Shown: piece by piece, positions 44,277-53,403 of the stretch | Layout of the letters: every line of letters starts with the position of its first letter | Position numbering within the stretch: the stretch's first letter is position 1 | Assembly (NCBI GenBank): GCA_031553535.1 | Contig: JAVBLM010000043.1 | Span: 1 to 64,000 of the forward strand | Direction of reading: 5' to 3' | Source of the DNA: JAIROC01 sp031553535 | GTDB taxonomy: Bacteria > Bacteroidota > Bacteroidia > Bacteroidales > WCHB1-69 | Length of the DNA stretch: 64,000 nt | The notes under the pieces: model-generated | Databases searched by the model: none | Told to the model about the DNA's origin: nothing | Seen by the model: the letters and a program-made list of their open reading frames with translations, nothing else | Made by a program: the position numbers and the translations under genes

Positions 44277-44732
44277 ATGAGTAAAAAAGAATTAGTAGTT
44301 TCAGCGATAGAAAATGGGACTGTTATCGACCATATACCGGCAGATAAGCTCTTTCAAGTAATCAGAGCATTGGATTTGAAAGATTGTACCGACCAGATTT
44401 TGATGGGGAATAACCTGGTTAGCCAAAAGCTCGGAAAGAAAGGAATTATCAAATGCCAAGATAAATTCTTCAAAAAGAATGAAATTAATAAAATAGCATT
44501 AATAACTCCTTATGCAACCTTAATCACCATTCGGAACTATGATGTAGTGGAAAAAATAAAAATAGGGATTCCCGATACGATTGAGGGAATGGTAAAGTGT
44601 TTTAATCCAAAATGTATTACCAATAATGAAACTGTAATGCAAAAATTTAATGTTATAGATAAGGAAGACATTAAATTACAATGTCATTATTGTCAGAAAA
44701 TCACAAAAAAGGAAACGCTTACCTTCTTATAA
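44277..44732 (+). CDS. pyrI: Aspartate carbamoyltransferase, regulatory chain
   Basis: 151 residues. An N-terminal allosteric nucleotide-binding domain (about 1-95, VIDHIPADKLFQVIRAL) is followed by a zinc domain with Cys108, Cys113, Cys136 and Cys139, which contacts the catalytic chain. All four ligands are present, so CTP/ATP regulation is expected. It is cotranscribed with pyrB. Confidence 0.96.
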   Translation: MSKKELVVSAIENGTVIDHIPADKLFQVIRALDLKDCTDQILMGNNLVSQKLGKKGIIKCQDKFFKKNEINKIALITPYATLITIRNYDVVEKIKIGIPDTIEGMVKCFNPKCITNNETVMQKFNVIDKEDIKLQCHYCQKITKKETLTFL

Positions 44733-44851
44733 TAGGCACTCTATATTATATATATAGTTAAAATATCTCTTGCAATAATTTAATTGAGGCCTTAGTTATT
44801 TATTAGATTAGTATTTTTTGCTTTTTAATATAAGGATATATGAAAAAAGTA

Positions 44852-44859
44852 TACCTTTG
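44852..44859 (+). promoter_or_regulatory. -7 box TACCTTTG, tRNA-Leu promoter
   Basis: TACCTTTG followed by CA ends 13 nt before the tRNA 5' end, the same spacing as for tRNA-Cys. Confidence 0.75.
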
Positions 44860-44872
44860 CATCTCAATTTTT

Positions 44873-44956
44873 GCTCAGATGGTGGAATTGGTAGACACGC
44901 CACTTTGAGGGGGTGGTGCCGGGTCCGGTGTGCAAGTTCGAATCTTGTTCTGAGCA
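44873..44956 (+). tRNA. tRNA-Leu (anticodon GAG)
   Basis: 84 nt. Acceptor GCTCAGA (44,873-44,879) pairs with TCTGAGC (44,949-44,955), discriminator A. The anticodon stem CCACT/GGTGG encloses TTGAGGG, giving anticodon GAG. The long variable arm with CCGG...CCGG confirms a class II tRNA. The T arm is GCAAG-TTCGAAT-CTTGT. CCA is not encoded. A promoter box lies immediately upstream. Confidence 0.97.
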
Positions 44957-44962
44957 CAAATT

Positions 44963-45005
44963 AAAAAAACGAAAAGTGATGTTATTACATTATTTTTCGT
45001 TTTTT
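44963..45005. terminator. Bidirectional terminator between tRNA-Leu and truA
   Basis: AAAAAACGAAAA pairs with TTTTCGTTTTTT (12 bp) around an inner ATGT...ACAT stem. The A and T runs on both sides suit both directions; it overlaps the stop codon of the convergent truA. Confidence 0.75.
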
Positions 45006-45765
45006 ATTTACTCCAAATATCTTCCGGATATAGTATTTTCTCTAAAAAAAGAGCATTTGCCGGAACAGAAACACCCGCACTACTCCTGTTTTTTTGTTCT
45101 ATTACCATACAAAAATCATCTATTGATAATTTCCCTCTGCCTACATCCAATAGAGTCCCTACAATAGCACGTACCATATTGCGCAGAAAACGATCTGCCG
45201 TGATCTCGAAAATAAGTAAATCTTTGCTTTCGACATATGTCCACGAAGCCTTCATAATATCACTGTTGTTTGTCTGGGTTTGTGTATGAACTTTTGAAAA
45301 ACTTGTAAAATCAGTATAGCCCATCATCTTTTCACAACAAATATTCATCAGTTCAATATCCGGGTTATAAAAAATACGATGGGTAAATTGTACTTCAAAA
45401 GGATTCTTTTTTGTTGCTATATAATAATTGTATGTACGGTTTAAAGCATCAAAGCGGGCATGAGCATTCTCATTTACATTGAGTATATCATATATAACTA
45501 TATCTTGCGGAAGAAAGCTATTTATACGATAGATAAAATCGCTTTTATTATCATCGGTAAAAATAAATGAAGTATCAAAGTGGGCATAGTATTCCCTTGC
45601 ATGTACTCCGGTATCTGTTCTTCCCGCCCCTGTTATACTAATATCTTCCTTCAGTAACAAAGACATTGCTTTTGTCAATACTTCTTGTACTGAGATTTGA
45701 TTCGGTTGAATCTGCCAGCCAAAGTATTTCTCCCCATTATACGCTAATTTCAAGAAATATCTCAT
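45004..45765 (-). CDS. truA: tRNA pseudouridine synthase A (positions 38-40)
   Basis: 253 residues. It isomerises U38, U39 and U40 of tRNA anticodon stems. The catalytic Asp51 is in GAGRTDTGVHA, with the RFLRNMVRAIVG block and the C-terminal NALFLEKI motif of the TruA family. It follows nth by 9 bp on the minus strand. Its 3' end overlaps a shared terminator. Confidence 0.96.
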   Translation of the reverse strand: MRYFLKLAYNGEKYFGWQIQPNQISVQEVLTKAMSLLLKEDISITGAGRTDTGVHAREYYAHFDTSFIFTDDNKSDFIYRINSFLPQDIVIYDILNVNENAHARFDALNRTYNYYIATKKNPFEVQFTHRIFYNPDIELMNICCEKMMGYTDFTSFSKVHTQTQTNNSDIMKASWTYVESKDLLIFEITADRFLRNMVRAIVGTLLDVGRGKLSIDDFCMVIEQKNRSSAGVSVPANALFLEKILYPEDIWSK

Positions 45766-45774
45766 TATCTGTAA

Positions 45775-46416
45775 TTACTTTTTCTTTTGATTAAAATATT
45801 TACAAACCGTAGTTATACCACACTCTTCGCATTTTGGCTTTCGCGCAACACAAATATACCTTCCATGCAATATCAACCAGTGATGGGCTAACGGTATAAG
45901 CTCTTGCGATATATTTTCTACGAGTTGTTTCTCTGTTTCCAATGGCGTTTTCGCATTGTTTACCAAACCAATACGATTTGAAACCCGAAAGACATGTGTA
46001 TCCACCGCCATTGCCGGCTTATCAAAGATAACGGAAGCAACTACGTTTGCTGTTTTTCTTCCTACTCCGGGTAATTTTTGTAATTCATTGACATCATCCG
46101 GGACAACTCCATCAAATTCATCAACTAACATAGTTGCCATACCTTTTAGATGCTTTGCCTTATTATTGGGATATGAAACACTTCTGATAAATGCATAAAT
46201 ATCTTCTACCGTTGCATCTTTCATAGCTTCCGGAGTCGGGTATGCCCTTAAAAGAGGAGGCGTTACCATATTAACACGCTTATCCGTACATTGAGCGGAT
46301 AAAATGACTGCCACTAATAACTGATATGCATTTTCATATTCCAATTCACTGGCCGCATTCGGATTATGATCCTTAAAATAATCTATGACAAATGAGTAAC
46401 GTTCCTTTTTAGTCAT
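45775..46416 (-). CDS. nth: Endonuclease III, DNA glycosylase/AP lyase
   Basis: 213 residues. It removes oxidised pyrimidines in base excision repair. The helix-hairpin-helix LPGVGRKTANVV holds catalytic Lys121 and is followed by catalytic Asp139 in VDTHVFRVSNRIG. The [4Fe-4S] ligands Cys189, Cys196, Cys199 and Cys205 fit C-x6-C-x2-C-x5-C. It overlaps the upstream DUF4369 lipoprotein gene by 8 bases and precedes truA, so the three form an operon. Confidence 0.96.
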   Translation of the reverse strand: MTKKERYSFVIDYFKDHNPNAASELEYENAYQLLVAVILSAQCTDKRVNMVTPPLLRAYPTPEAMKDATVEDIYAFIRSVSYPNNKAKHLKGMATMLVDEFDGVVPDDVNELQKLPGVGRKTANVVASVIFDKPAMAVDTHVFRVSNRIGLVNNAKTPLETEKQLVENISQELIPLAHHWLILHGRYICVARKPKCEECGITTVCKYFNQKKK

Positions 46417-47134
46417 CTGATTCCATTAATTTTTCTTTTAAATCGTTCACATATATACTATTGGGATATTCTTTTAATAAAGCCGGATACATTGTATCCA
46501 ACAGTTCCCTATCTTCCTTTATTGAGAAAAATGAATTATTGCCAAGTGTTTGATAAAAAGCCATCAGGGATGCCAACCGATTCGGATTTGAAAGAATAAA
46601 ATGCGTTAAGTAGTTTTTATAATCGTTAAAAAGAATATTATAAGAACTATCTAAAACTGTTTTTATACTATCGAAATTATCACTATACGTATATCGAACA
46701 AACTCTTTGGAAAGAAGCTCGGTCTGTTGGTAAAGATGATCCAATTTCCGTCTGCTTTCTATTAATAACTTTGTTTCCTCATTTCCTTGTATAGTATATG
46801 TTTGTGTTAAATCAGTTGCATCTCCGGAGAAAACAAGTTTATCTTCCGGGTTGGCAATAAAGGACATAAAAGAATCATCGGAAAGTTTCAATAAATATAC
46901 TCCGACCTGATCGGATTCGATCCGGTGGGAAAATTTCCCTTTTATGAGCAATACCGTATCAATAACAACAGCCTCGTCAGGAAATACCTGCATCAAAACG
47001 ACATACGGACTATTACAATTTTCAATCACACCGGAAATAATAATCTTATTCTGTTTACAACTTAACAATAAAACAGTTAATGACGTAACAAGTACTATTC
47101 TTTGAAAAACTCCGATAAGCTTTTTTAATCTCAT
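46409..47134 (-). CDS. DUF4369 domain lipoprotein
   Basis: About 241 residues from the ATG at 47,132-47,134 (MRLKKLIGVF), which puts a lipobox LLLSC at the N-terminus; the longer frame to 47,365 has no signal and runs antisense through the patatin promoter. The domain (about 28-130, IISGVIENCNSPYVVLMQ) resembles DUF4369, which usually precedes a TlpA-like thioredoxin domain in Bacteroidota. Here the thioredoxin part is absent and an alpha-helical tail ends the protein. First gene of the nth-truA operon. Function unknown. Confidence 0.75.
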   Translation of the reverse strand: MRLKKLIGVFQRIVLVTSLTVLLLSCKQNKIIISGVIENCNSPYVVLMQVFPDEAVVIDTVLLIKGKFSHRIESDQVGVYLLKLSDDSFMSFIANPEDKLVFSGDATDLTQTYTIQGNEETKLLIESRRKLDHLYQQTELLSKEFVRYTYSDNFDSIKTVLDSSYNILFNDYKNYLTHFILSNPNRLASLMAFYQTLGNNSFFSIKEDRELLDTMYPALLKEYPNSIYVNDLKEKLMESDD

Positions 47135-47211
47135 GAATACAAAAGTACATAATTTATCTATAAACGATTTTTCAAAAAACATATTATAGGGAAATGACAG
47201 CAAGAATTTAT

Positions 47212-47219
47212 TATCTTTG
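47212..47219 (+). promoter_or_regulatory. -7 box TATCTTTG, patatin gene promoter
   Basis: TATCTTTG followed by TA lies 59 nt before the ATG at 47,279. Confidence 0.65.
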
Positions 47220-47278
47220 TAAAAACAAACAGCTACTTCTGTAATTATATAAGCAAAAGAACTTATAAACAAAGGAAC

Positions 47279-48085
47279 ATGGCAGCTATGCGAACAATTT
47301 CTAATAAACATACCTATAAGATAGGTTTTGCATTGAGTGGAGGAGGGATAAAAGGATTGTGTCACGCCGGAGCGCTAAAAGCTTTAGAAGAATATGGAAT
47401 TAAACCGGATATTATTTCAGGAGTAAGTGCAGGAGCTATTGTTGGAGCTCTTTATGCGGATGGGTATACTCCGGATGAAATAGATGATATTTTTTGTAAT
47501 ATCACATTCTCTCAGTTTGCTAAAATACAATTTCCTAAAAACGGGCTTTTTCATATGAGCCTTTTTCAAAAGTTTTTGCAGGAAAAGTTAAGAGCCAAAA
47601 CATTTGAAGAACTTTCTATGCCGCTTCGTATCGTTACTACAGATCTGGATCATGGAAAAACAACTGTTTTTGAGAAAGGAAGCTTAATCGAACCTATTAT
47701 AGCTTCCAGTAGCCTTCCTATACTATTTAAACCTACGGTTATAAATGGAATACACTATGTTGACGGTGGTGTTTTAAAAAACTTTCCTGTCGGAACAATT
47801 TATCATGATTGCCAATATGTGATAGGAATAAACGCAAGCCCGTTTGTTGCAAAAGAATACAATATAAACTTACGGGGTATAATCGGAAGAACATATCATT
47901 TCATGTCCAAAGCGAATATTCTACAAGATAAAGCACTTTGCGACATATTAATAGAACCCGAAAACATGGCCAGCTATGAAACTTTTGACGTAGAAAAAAG
48001 CAGAGAAATATTCAGGCTTGGGTATGAATCTACTAAAGAAATACTGTCCAAGGTAGAATTGTCTTCCTTTATAAATCAAAACTAA
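47279..48085 (+). CDS. Patatin-like phospholipase
   Basis: 268 residues; an ATG three codons downstream is also possible. The patatin Ser-Asp dyad is complete: oxyanion loop GGGIKG (21-26), nucleophile Ser50 in GVSAG, and Asp162 in HYVDGG. No signal peptide is seen, so it is probably cytoplasmic and acts on lipid acyl esters; the bacterial RssA-like subgroup is the nearest fit. It stands alone rightward, with array 4 downstream. Confidence 0.92.
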   Translation: MAAMRTISNKHTYKIGFALSGGGIKGLCHAGALKALEEYGIKPDIISGVSAGAIVGALYADGYTPDEIDDIFCNITFSQFAKIQFPKNGLFHMSLFQKFLQEKLRAKTFEELSMPLRIVTTDLDHGKTTVFEKGSLIEPIIASSSLPILFKPTVINGIHYVDGGVLKNFPVGTIYHDCQYVIGINASPFVAKEYNINLRGIIGRTYHFMSKANILQDKALCDILIEPENMASYETFDVEKSREIFRLGYESTKEILSKVELSSFINQN

Positions 48086-48179
48086 TTTTAACAACTAAAA
48101 TTGGGCTCATCCAATTAACCTCTTTGAAAAAATCATTCATAACCTATATATAAGATTTAGATGAAGTAATATATAATAT

Positions 48180-48432
48180 TTTCAGGCTTTCCTGAAATCT
48201 TCAAATAAAAGTTTTAGACGTTTTCAGGTCTTCCTGAAATCTTCAAATGAAAGTTTTTGACATTTTCAGGCTTTCCTGAAATCTCCAAATGAAAGTTTTT
48301 GACGCTTTCAGGCTTTCCTGAAATCTCCAAATAAAAGTTTGAGACGTTTTCAGGTCTTCCTGAAATCTTCAAACGAAAGTTTAAAATACTTTCAGACTTT
48401 CCTGAAATCGTCAAACGAAAGTTTAATTTGCT
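48180..48432. repeat. 42-bp tandem repeat array 4 (six units)
   Basis: CCTGAAATC recurs at 48,191, 48,233, 48,275, 48,317, 48,359 and 48,401, exactly 42 bp apart. Each unit has a hairpin TTTCAGG-(4 nt)-CCTGAAA followed by TCAAA(T/C)(A/G)AAAGTTT. Units are highly similar, so this array is young or homogenised. It lies between the patatin gene and hisS. Confidence 0.95.
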
Positions 48433-48690
48433 GTTGCAAAAGCCAGACGTCTTGTCCGTCAAAACAGACATTGACATTGGTTACACCATTGTCGTCGTGA
48501 TAGAAAAGAAATTAGCTGTTTGTTGGCTGGATTTTATCGTCAGGTATGATTTCTTATGGTTTTTATTTTCTATCTTTTGGATTGATATAGTACTAATTTG
48601 ATTTTTGAAGTAATATGGTCACAATATTTATAACCTAATACCTTTACCTTCATCTTAAGGGACTATCTCATCTTGATATAAATTTAAATG
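48433..48690. other. Spacer between array 4 and hisS promoter, nothing recognised
   Basis: Includes a short imperfect inverted repeat GACGTCTTGTCCGTC but no gene, tRNA or clear element. Confidence 0.4.
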
Positions 48691-48698
48691 AAAAATTA

Positions 48699-48706
48699 TA
48701 CCTTTG
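48699..48706 (+). promoter_or_regulatory. -7 box TACCTTTG, hisS-hutH promoter
   Basis: TACCTTTG followed by CA lies 18 nt before the hisS ATG at 48,725, which also rules out the TTG start at 48,704. Confidence 0.72.
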
Positions 48707-48724
48707 CAAAAAATAAAATATCCC

Positions 48725-50089
48725 ATGAATAAACAAAAGATAGGTATTCCTCGTGGAACACGGGATTTTCTTCCGTCCGAGATGATCCTCCGGAATCACA
48801 TATTTACTATAATACGTTCTACCTTTGAAAATTTCGGATATCTTCCCATTGAAACTCCTGCCATGGAAAACCTTTCTACGTTGGTTGGGAAATACGGAGA
48901 AGAAGGAGACCGGCTTTTATTCAAAGTACTTAACTCCGGTAACTTTATGGAAGGAGTGGATTCTCTGAACTTGACTACAAATCAATTAGCATTGGCTATA
49001 TGCGAGAAAGGATTACGATACGACCTTACTGTCCCCTTTGCACGGTTTGTTGTTCAACATCAACAAGAGATAAGTATTCCGTTTAAGCGTTATCAAATTC
49101 AACCTGTTTGGAGGGCAGACAGGCCCCAAAAAGGAAGATATCGCGAATTTTACCAATGTGATGCTGATGTAATCGGAAGCAATTCCCTGCTTAATGAAGT
49201 GGAATTGATTATGATGATAGATTCTGTATTTTCCAAACTCAACATGGAAGTATGTATCAAGATCAACAACAGGAAAATATTAAGCGGCATTGCCCAGGTT
49301 ATCGGATGTGAAGATAAAATAACAGATATCACAGTCGCTATCGACAAACTGGACAAAATAGGATTGGAGAAAGTAAATGAAGAATTATTATCTAAAAAAG
49401 TCCCCGCTTCTTCTATTGAAAAACTGCAACCGATCCTTCTTATAAAAGGGTCGAATACAGAAAAGACCAATCAGTTAAAAGCTATTTTAAAAACATCCGA
49501 CACCGGATTAAAAGGAATTGAAGAAACCGAAACGATCTTTGACTATATCTCCAAAGAAGGCCTCTCCCCTGCTGCAACTGTAGAACTGGATCTTACCCTT
49601 GCCAGGGGATTAAACTACTATACCGGTACGATCTTCGAGGTGAAATCGTTACAGGTAGAGATGGGAAGCATTACCGGAGGAGGACGCTACGACAACCTGA
49701 CCGGTATTTTCGGATTACCCAATATGTCGGGGGTTGGAATCTCCTTCGGCATAGAACGGATTTACGACGTATGGAATGAACTTAATAAAGACCAGGCCCA
49801 TTCCATCTCTCAGAACCTACGTGCACTGTTTATTAACTTCGGAAAGGAAGAAGAAATATATTGCCTGAAAACATTAAAAAAATTGCGGGCTGCAAACATC
49901 AGTGCCGAATTATATCCCGATAACGCAAAACTACAAAAACAAATGAAATACGCCGATGCAAAAAATATTCCCTACGTAATATTGGCGGGAGAAAATGAAA
50001 TAAAACTTCATCAGTATACGGTGAAGAATATGCAAACAGGAGAACAAAGCACTGTTACCTATGATGAATTAATAACCATAATATCGTAA
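48725..50089 (+). CDS. hisS: Histidyl-tRNA synthetase
   Basis: 454 residues from ATG 48,725. Class II motifs are clear: motif 2 YQIQPVWRADRPQKGRYREF, the His-specific LARGLNYYTGTIFEV, and motif 3 GVGISFGIERIYDV, followed by the C-terminal anticodon-binding domain (about 360-454). Length is normal. It is 17 bp upstream of hutH, so the histidine-charging and histidine-degrading enzymes are probably cotranscribed. Confidence 0.96.
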   Translation: MNKQKIGIPRGTRDFLPSEMILRNHIFTIIRSTFENFGYLPIETPAMENLSTLVGKYGEEGDRLLFKVLNSGNFMEGVDSLNLTTNQLALAICEKGLRYDLTVPFARFVVQHQQEISIPFKRYQIQPVWRADRPQKGRYREFYQCDADVIGSNSLLNEVELIMMIDSVFSKLNMEVCIKINNRKILSGIAQVIGCEDKITDITVAIDKLDKIGLEKVNEELLSKKVPASSIEKLQPILLIKGSNTEKTNQLKAILKTSDTGLKGIEETETIFDYISKEGLSPAATVELDLTLARGLNYYTGTIFEVKSLQVEMGSITGGGRYDNLTGIFGLPNMSGVGISFGIERIYDVWNELNKDQAHSISQNLRALFINFGKEEEIYCLKTLKKLRAANISAELYPDNAKLQKQMKYADAKNIPYVILAGENEIKLHQYTVKNMQTGEQSTVTYDELITIIS

Positions 50090-50106
50090 TAAAAAACTTC
50101 AATCGA

Positions 50107-51609
50107 ATGAAAATATATAAAATTCTAAGTGAGCCTCTTAATTTAAAGTCGGTTCATGAGATCATTACCGAAAAACAACAACTGGAATTGTCTCATACCG
50201 CAATAAAAAAGATAGAAAAATGCCGCGATTATCTTGATAAGAAGATAAAAAAACAAAAAGAACCCATTTACGGGGTAACAACAGGTTTCGGCTCGTTATG
50301 CAATACGTCCGTTCCTGAAAAAGACCTTGGCAAATTACAGGAAAACCTTATGATGTCACATGCTTGCGGAATGGGAGAAGAAGTTCCCCAGGAGATCGTA
50401 AAGTTAATGTTATTATTAAAAATACAGTCTTTATCATATGGTCATTCAGGTGTTCAGTTGGAAACAGTACAACGTTTAATCGATTTATTCAATAATGATG
50501 TTTATCCTGTCGTATACCAGCAGGGGTCATTGGGTGCATCCGGCGATTTGTCCCCTTTGGCACATCTTTGCCTGCCCCTCATCGGATTGGGGGAAGTATT
50601 TTATCAGGGGAAACGTTATACAGGAAAAGAAATCAATAAAAAATTAAATCTATCTCCAATAAAACTTAAATCCAAAGAGGGATTGGCATTATTAAACGGG
50701 ACACAATTCATGTCTGCGTACGGTGTATGGATGCTGCTAAAATCAAAAAAGATATCCATACTGGCAGACTTGATGGGTGCCATCTCTTTAGAAGCCTTCA
50801 ACGGACGCATAGAACCTTTTATGGAAGCGGTACATGTAGTACGTGCACATCCGGGACAATTATACACGGCTAATAATATCATGCAGTTTTTGGAAGATTC
50901 TGAAATCGCGAAGCAACCGAAAAGACATGTTCAAGACCCCTACTCGTTCCGCTGTATGCCTCAGGTTCACGGTGCAACCAAAGATGCTATCGATTATGTG
51001 GAAAGCGTATTCGAAACCGAAATCAACTCTGTAACCGACAACCCTACCATTTTCCCTGAGGACGACATGGTGATTTCGGCAGGTAACTTTCACGGACAGC
51101 CGTTGGCTATTTCATTGGATTTCTTAAGTATCGCTATGGCAGAACTTGGGAATATCTCCGAACGAAGGGTTTATCAACTCATTGACGGAAAGAGGGATTT
51201 ACCTCCGTTTTTGGTAGCAAAACCGGGATTGAATTCAGGATTTATGATTCCCCAGTATACGGCCGCATCTATTGTCAATCAGAATAAATCCTTGACGATG
51301 CCTTGTTCTTCGGACAGTATCATTTCATCTCAAGGCCAGGAAGACCATGTAAGCATGGGGGCCAATGCAGCCACCAAATGTTACCGCATTATCGAAAATG
51401 TGGAAAAGCTATTAGCTATCGAGCTTTTTAACTCAACCCAGGCGCTGGAATTCCGTCGTCCATTAAAATCTTCTGCCTTAATAGAACAACTTGTCGAGCA
51501 ATATCGTCAACACGTTGCTTTTATCAATACGGATACAACCATGTATGATAAGATGCAATACAGTGTTGATTTTATACAGGAAGTAGAAAACTGGTTTGAA
51601 TTCGAATAA
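50107..51609 (+). CDS. hutH: Histidine ammonia-lyase
   Basis: 500 residues. It deaminates histidine to urocanate. The autocatalytic MIO prosthetic group forms from Ala144-Ser145-Gly146 in GSLGASGDLSPLAH, and YGVTTGFG (55-62) carries the catalytic Tyr. The FHGQPLAISLDFL and GQEDHVSMG blocks support HAL over phenylalanine ammonia-lyase. No hutU, hutI or formiminotransferase is present in this window, so the pathway must be completed elsewhere or the product has another use. Confidence 0.95.
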   Translation: MKIYKILSEPLNLKSVHEIITEKQQLELSHTAIKKIEKCRDYLDKKIKKQKEPIYGVTTGFGSLCNTSVPEKDLGKLQENLMMSHACGMGEEVPQEIVKLMLLLKIQSLSYGHSGVQLETVQRLIDLFNNDVYPVVYQQGSLGASGDLSPLAHLCLPLIGLGEVFYQGKRYTGKEINKKLNLSPIKLKSKEGLALLNGTQFMSAYGVWMLLKSKKISILADLMGAISLEAFNGRIEPFMEAVHVVRAHPGQLYTANNIMQFLEDSEIAKQPKRHVQDPYSFRCMPQVHGATKDAIDYVESVFETEINSVTDNPTIFPEDDMVISAGNFHGQPLAISLDFLSIAMAELGNISERRVYQLIDGKRDLPPFLVAKPGLNSGFMIPQYTAASIVNQNKSLTMPCSSDSIISSQGQEDHVSMGANAATKCYRIIENVEKLLAIELFNSTQALEFRRPLKSSALIEQLVEQYRQHVAFINTDTTMYDKMQYSVDFIQEVENWFEFE

Positions 51610-51727
51610 AGAATAAAGAATCGTATTAAAACACTGTTAAGCAATGATATAAACTAGAAACAACCGGAAGTTAACCCATTTTATAGAGATAAATAAGGTT
51701 AATACTAACCGACACGTATTAATTTGC

Positions 51728-51757
51728 TAGTACTAGGAAGCAATGTTCCTAGTACTA
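51728..51757. repeat. Inverted repeat downstream of hutH
   Basis: TAGTACTAGGAA (51,728-51,739) and TTCCTAGTACTA (51,746-51,757) form a perfect 12-bp pair with a 6-nt loop. No T-tract follows. It could be a terminator hairpin or a protein-binding site. Confidence 0.55.
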
Positions 51758-51804
51758 AGAACAAGTAAGATGTAGGCAGGGAATTGTTTATATCCGGTGA
51801 CATT

Positions 51805-52026
51805 ATGACTTCAATACAAGCTTGGAAAGACTCATTGATAAGTACACATATACATACTTATTTAAACTATAAAAACATGAGTGTCTTATATAAGCTATAT
51901 CCTATCAATGAAATCCGGTTAAGTTCGGTGAAAGTTAAAAGAATAACCTATAAACCTTCACAAAAGCTTACAAAAAAACTGAAAGGTGCAATCTTCGAAC
52001 GCAGCGGAAAAACGATTTATAAGTAG
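51805..52026 (+). CDS. Small basic hypothetical protein, doubtful
   Basis: 73 residues from ATG 51,805 (MTSIQAWKDS). The second half is strongly basic (VKVKRITYKPSQKLTKKLKGAIFERSGK). I recognise no family and there is no clear promoter. It is reported because it fills a gap and has reasonable composition, but it may be chance. Confidence 0.3.
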   Translation: MTSIQAWKDSLISTHIHTYLNYKNMSVLYKLYPINEIRLSSVKVKRITYKPSQKLTKKLKGAIFERSGKTIYK

Positions 52027-52234
52027 GTAAGTAAAGATACAAATATATATTTTCAATATAAGGAATTTATATTATATTTGCATCTTATTGTTCATGATTT
52101 TAAGCAGGCTTTCCAGGGATAAAATACGCTAATTTTATCTATAAAATCAAAAAAAAAAGACATAAAAGCACAACTTATTCATTGTTAACAGGATAAAATT
52201 TCCTGAAATCAGCGCTTCTTATTGTTTTATTCCT

Positions 52235-52242
52235 TAATTTTG
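52235..52242 (+). promoter_or_regulatory. -7 box TAATTTTG, serC-serA promoter
   Basis: TAATTTTG followed by C lies 58 nt before the serC ATG. Another box, TATATTTG, lies farther up at 52,073-52,080. Confidence 0.55.
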
Positions 52243-52300
52243 CTTAAAATTTAAATCCGTATAACACATACAATTATAAACTAATATAACTTATTATATT

Positions 52301-53371
52301 ATGAAGACAGTACATAATTTTAACGCAGGTCCTTGCGTATTACCAAAATCGGCTATTGAAGCTGGTATTCAAGCTTTAACAGATTTCAAAGGTTCAGGAA
52401 TGTCTGTTATTGAAATTTCTCACCGTACCAAAGACTGGGAATCAGTAATGGAAGAGTGTGAAGCTTTATGGAAAGAGTTATTAAATATTCCTGACGGATA
52501 CAAAGTTTTATTCCTGGGTGGTGGTGCCAGCACTCAATTCTGCATGGTTCCATTCAACTTAATGAACAAAAAATCCGCTTATTTGGAAACAGGCGTTTGG
52601 GCAAAAAAAGCATTGGCTGAAGCTAAGGCTTTCGGAGAAGTAGTAAAAGTAGCTTCTTCTGCAGAACAAAACTTTACTTTTGTTCCCAAAGGATACGAAA
52701 TCCCTAAAGACGCAGACTATTTCCATATTACAACTAACAACACCATCTACGGAACGGAAATTCATAAGGATTACGACAGCCCTGTAACATTGGTTGCCGA
52801 TATGTCTTCCGATATTATGAGCCGTCCTGTTGACGTTTCTAAATATGGTTTAATCTACGGTGGCGCTCAAAAGAACGTAGGTCCTGCTGGGGTTACTTTT
52901 GTTATTGTTCGTGAAGATATTTTAGGAAAAGTAGATCGTCATATCCCAACCATGTTGGATTACAGAACACACATCAAAGAAAGTTCAATGTTCAATACTC
53001 CTCCTGTGTTCCCTATTTTCATTATGAACGAAACATTGAAATGGGTTAAAGCTCAAGGATTAGATAACGTATACAAAAACAATGTAGCAAAAGCTGCTTT
53101 ATTGTATAATGAAATCGACCGCAACACCATGTTTGTTGGAACAGCTGCTAAAGAAGACCGTTCTTTGATGAATATCTGTTTCGTTATGAATAAAGGATAC
53201 GAAGCCAAAGAAGATGCTTTCATGGCATTTGCTAAAGAACGTGGCATGGTAGGAATTAAGGGACACCGTTCTGTTGGCGGATTCCGGGCTTCTACATACA
53301 ATGCTTGCCCGAAAGAAAGTGTTCAGGCATTAGTAGATTGCATGCAAGAATTCGAAAAAATAAACAAATAA
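52301..53371 (+). CDS. serC: Phosphoserine aminotransferase
   Basis: 356 residues. It converts 3-phosphohydroxypyruvate and glutamate to phosphoserine. The start HNFNAGPCVLPKSAI, the FLGGGASTQF loop, and the PLP-Lys in GGAQKNVGPAGVTFVIV are typical; KGHRSVGGFRASTYNA near the end binds the phosphate. It is followed 32 bp later by serA, giving a serine-synthesis operon. Confidence 0.97.
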   Translation: MKTVHNFNAGPCVLPKSAIEAGIQALTDFKGSGMSVIEISHRTKDWESVMEECEALWKELLNIPDGYKVLFLGGGASTQFCMVPFNLMNKKSAYLETGVWAKKALAEAKAFGEVVKVASSAEQNFTFVPKGYEIPKDADYFHITTNNTIYGTEIHKDYDSPVTLVADMSSDIMSRPVDVSKYGLIYGGAQKNVGPAGVTFVIVREDILGKVDRHIPTMLDYRTHIKESSMFNTPPVFPIFIMNETLKWVKAQGLDNVYKNNVAKAALLYNEIDRNTMFVGTAAKEDRSLMNICFVMNKGYEAKEDAFMAFAKERGMVGIKGHRSVGGFRASTYNACPKESVQALVDCMQEFEKINK

Positions 53372-53403
53372 ATAATATTTTTATAAAAATAAATAATAAA
53401 GTT

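Noticed and set aside
47135..47365. N-terminal extension of the DUF4369 lipoprotein gene
   Set aside because: It would put the lipoprotein signal in mid-protein and run antisense through the patatin promoter and 5' end.
48214..48477. Leftward open frame with ISGKPE repeats
   Set aside because: Artefact of array 4 for the same reason; it is antisense to the surrounding rightward genes and has no promoter.
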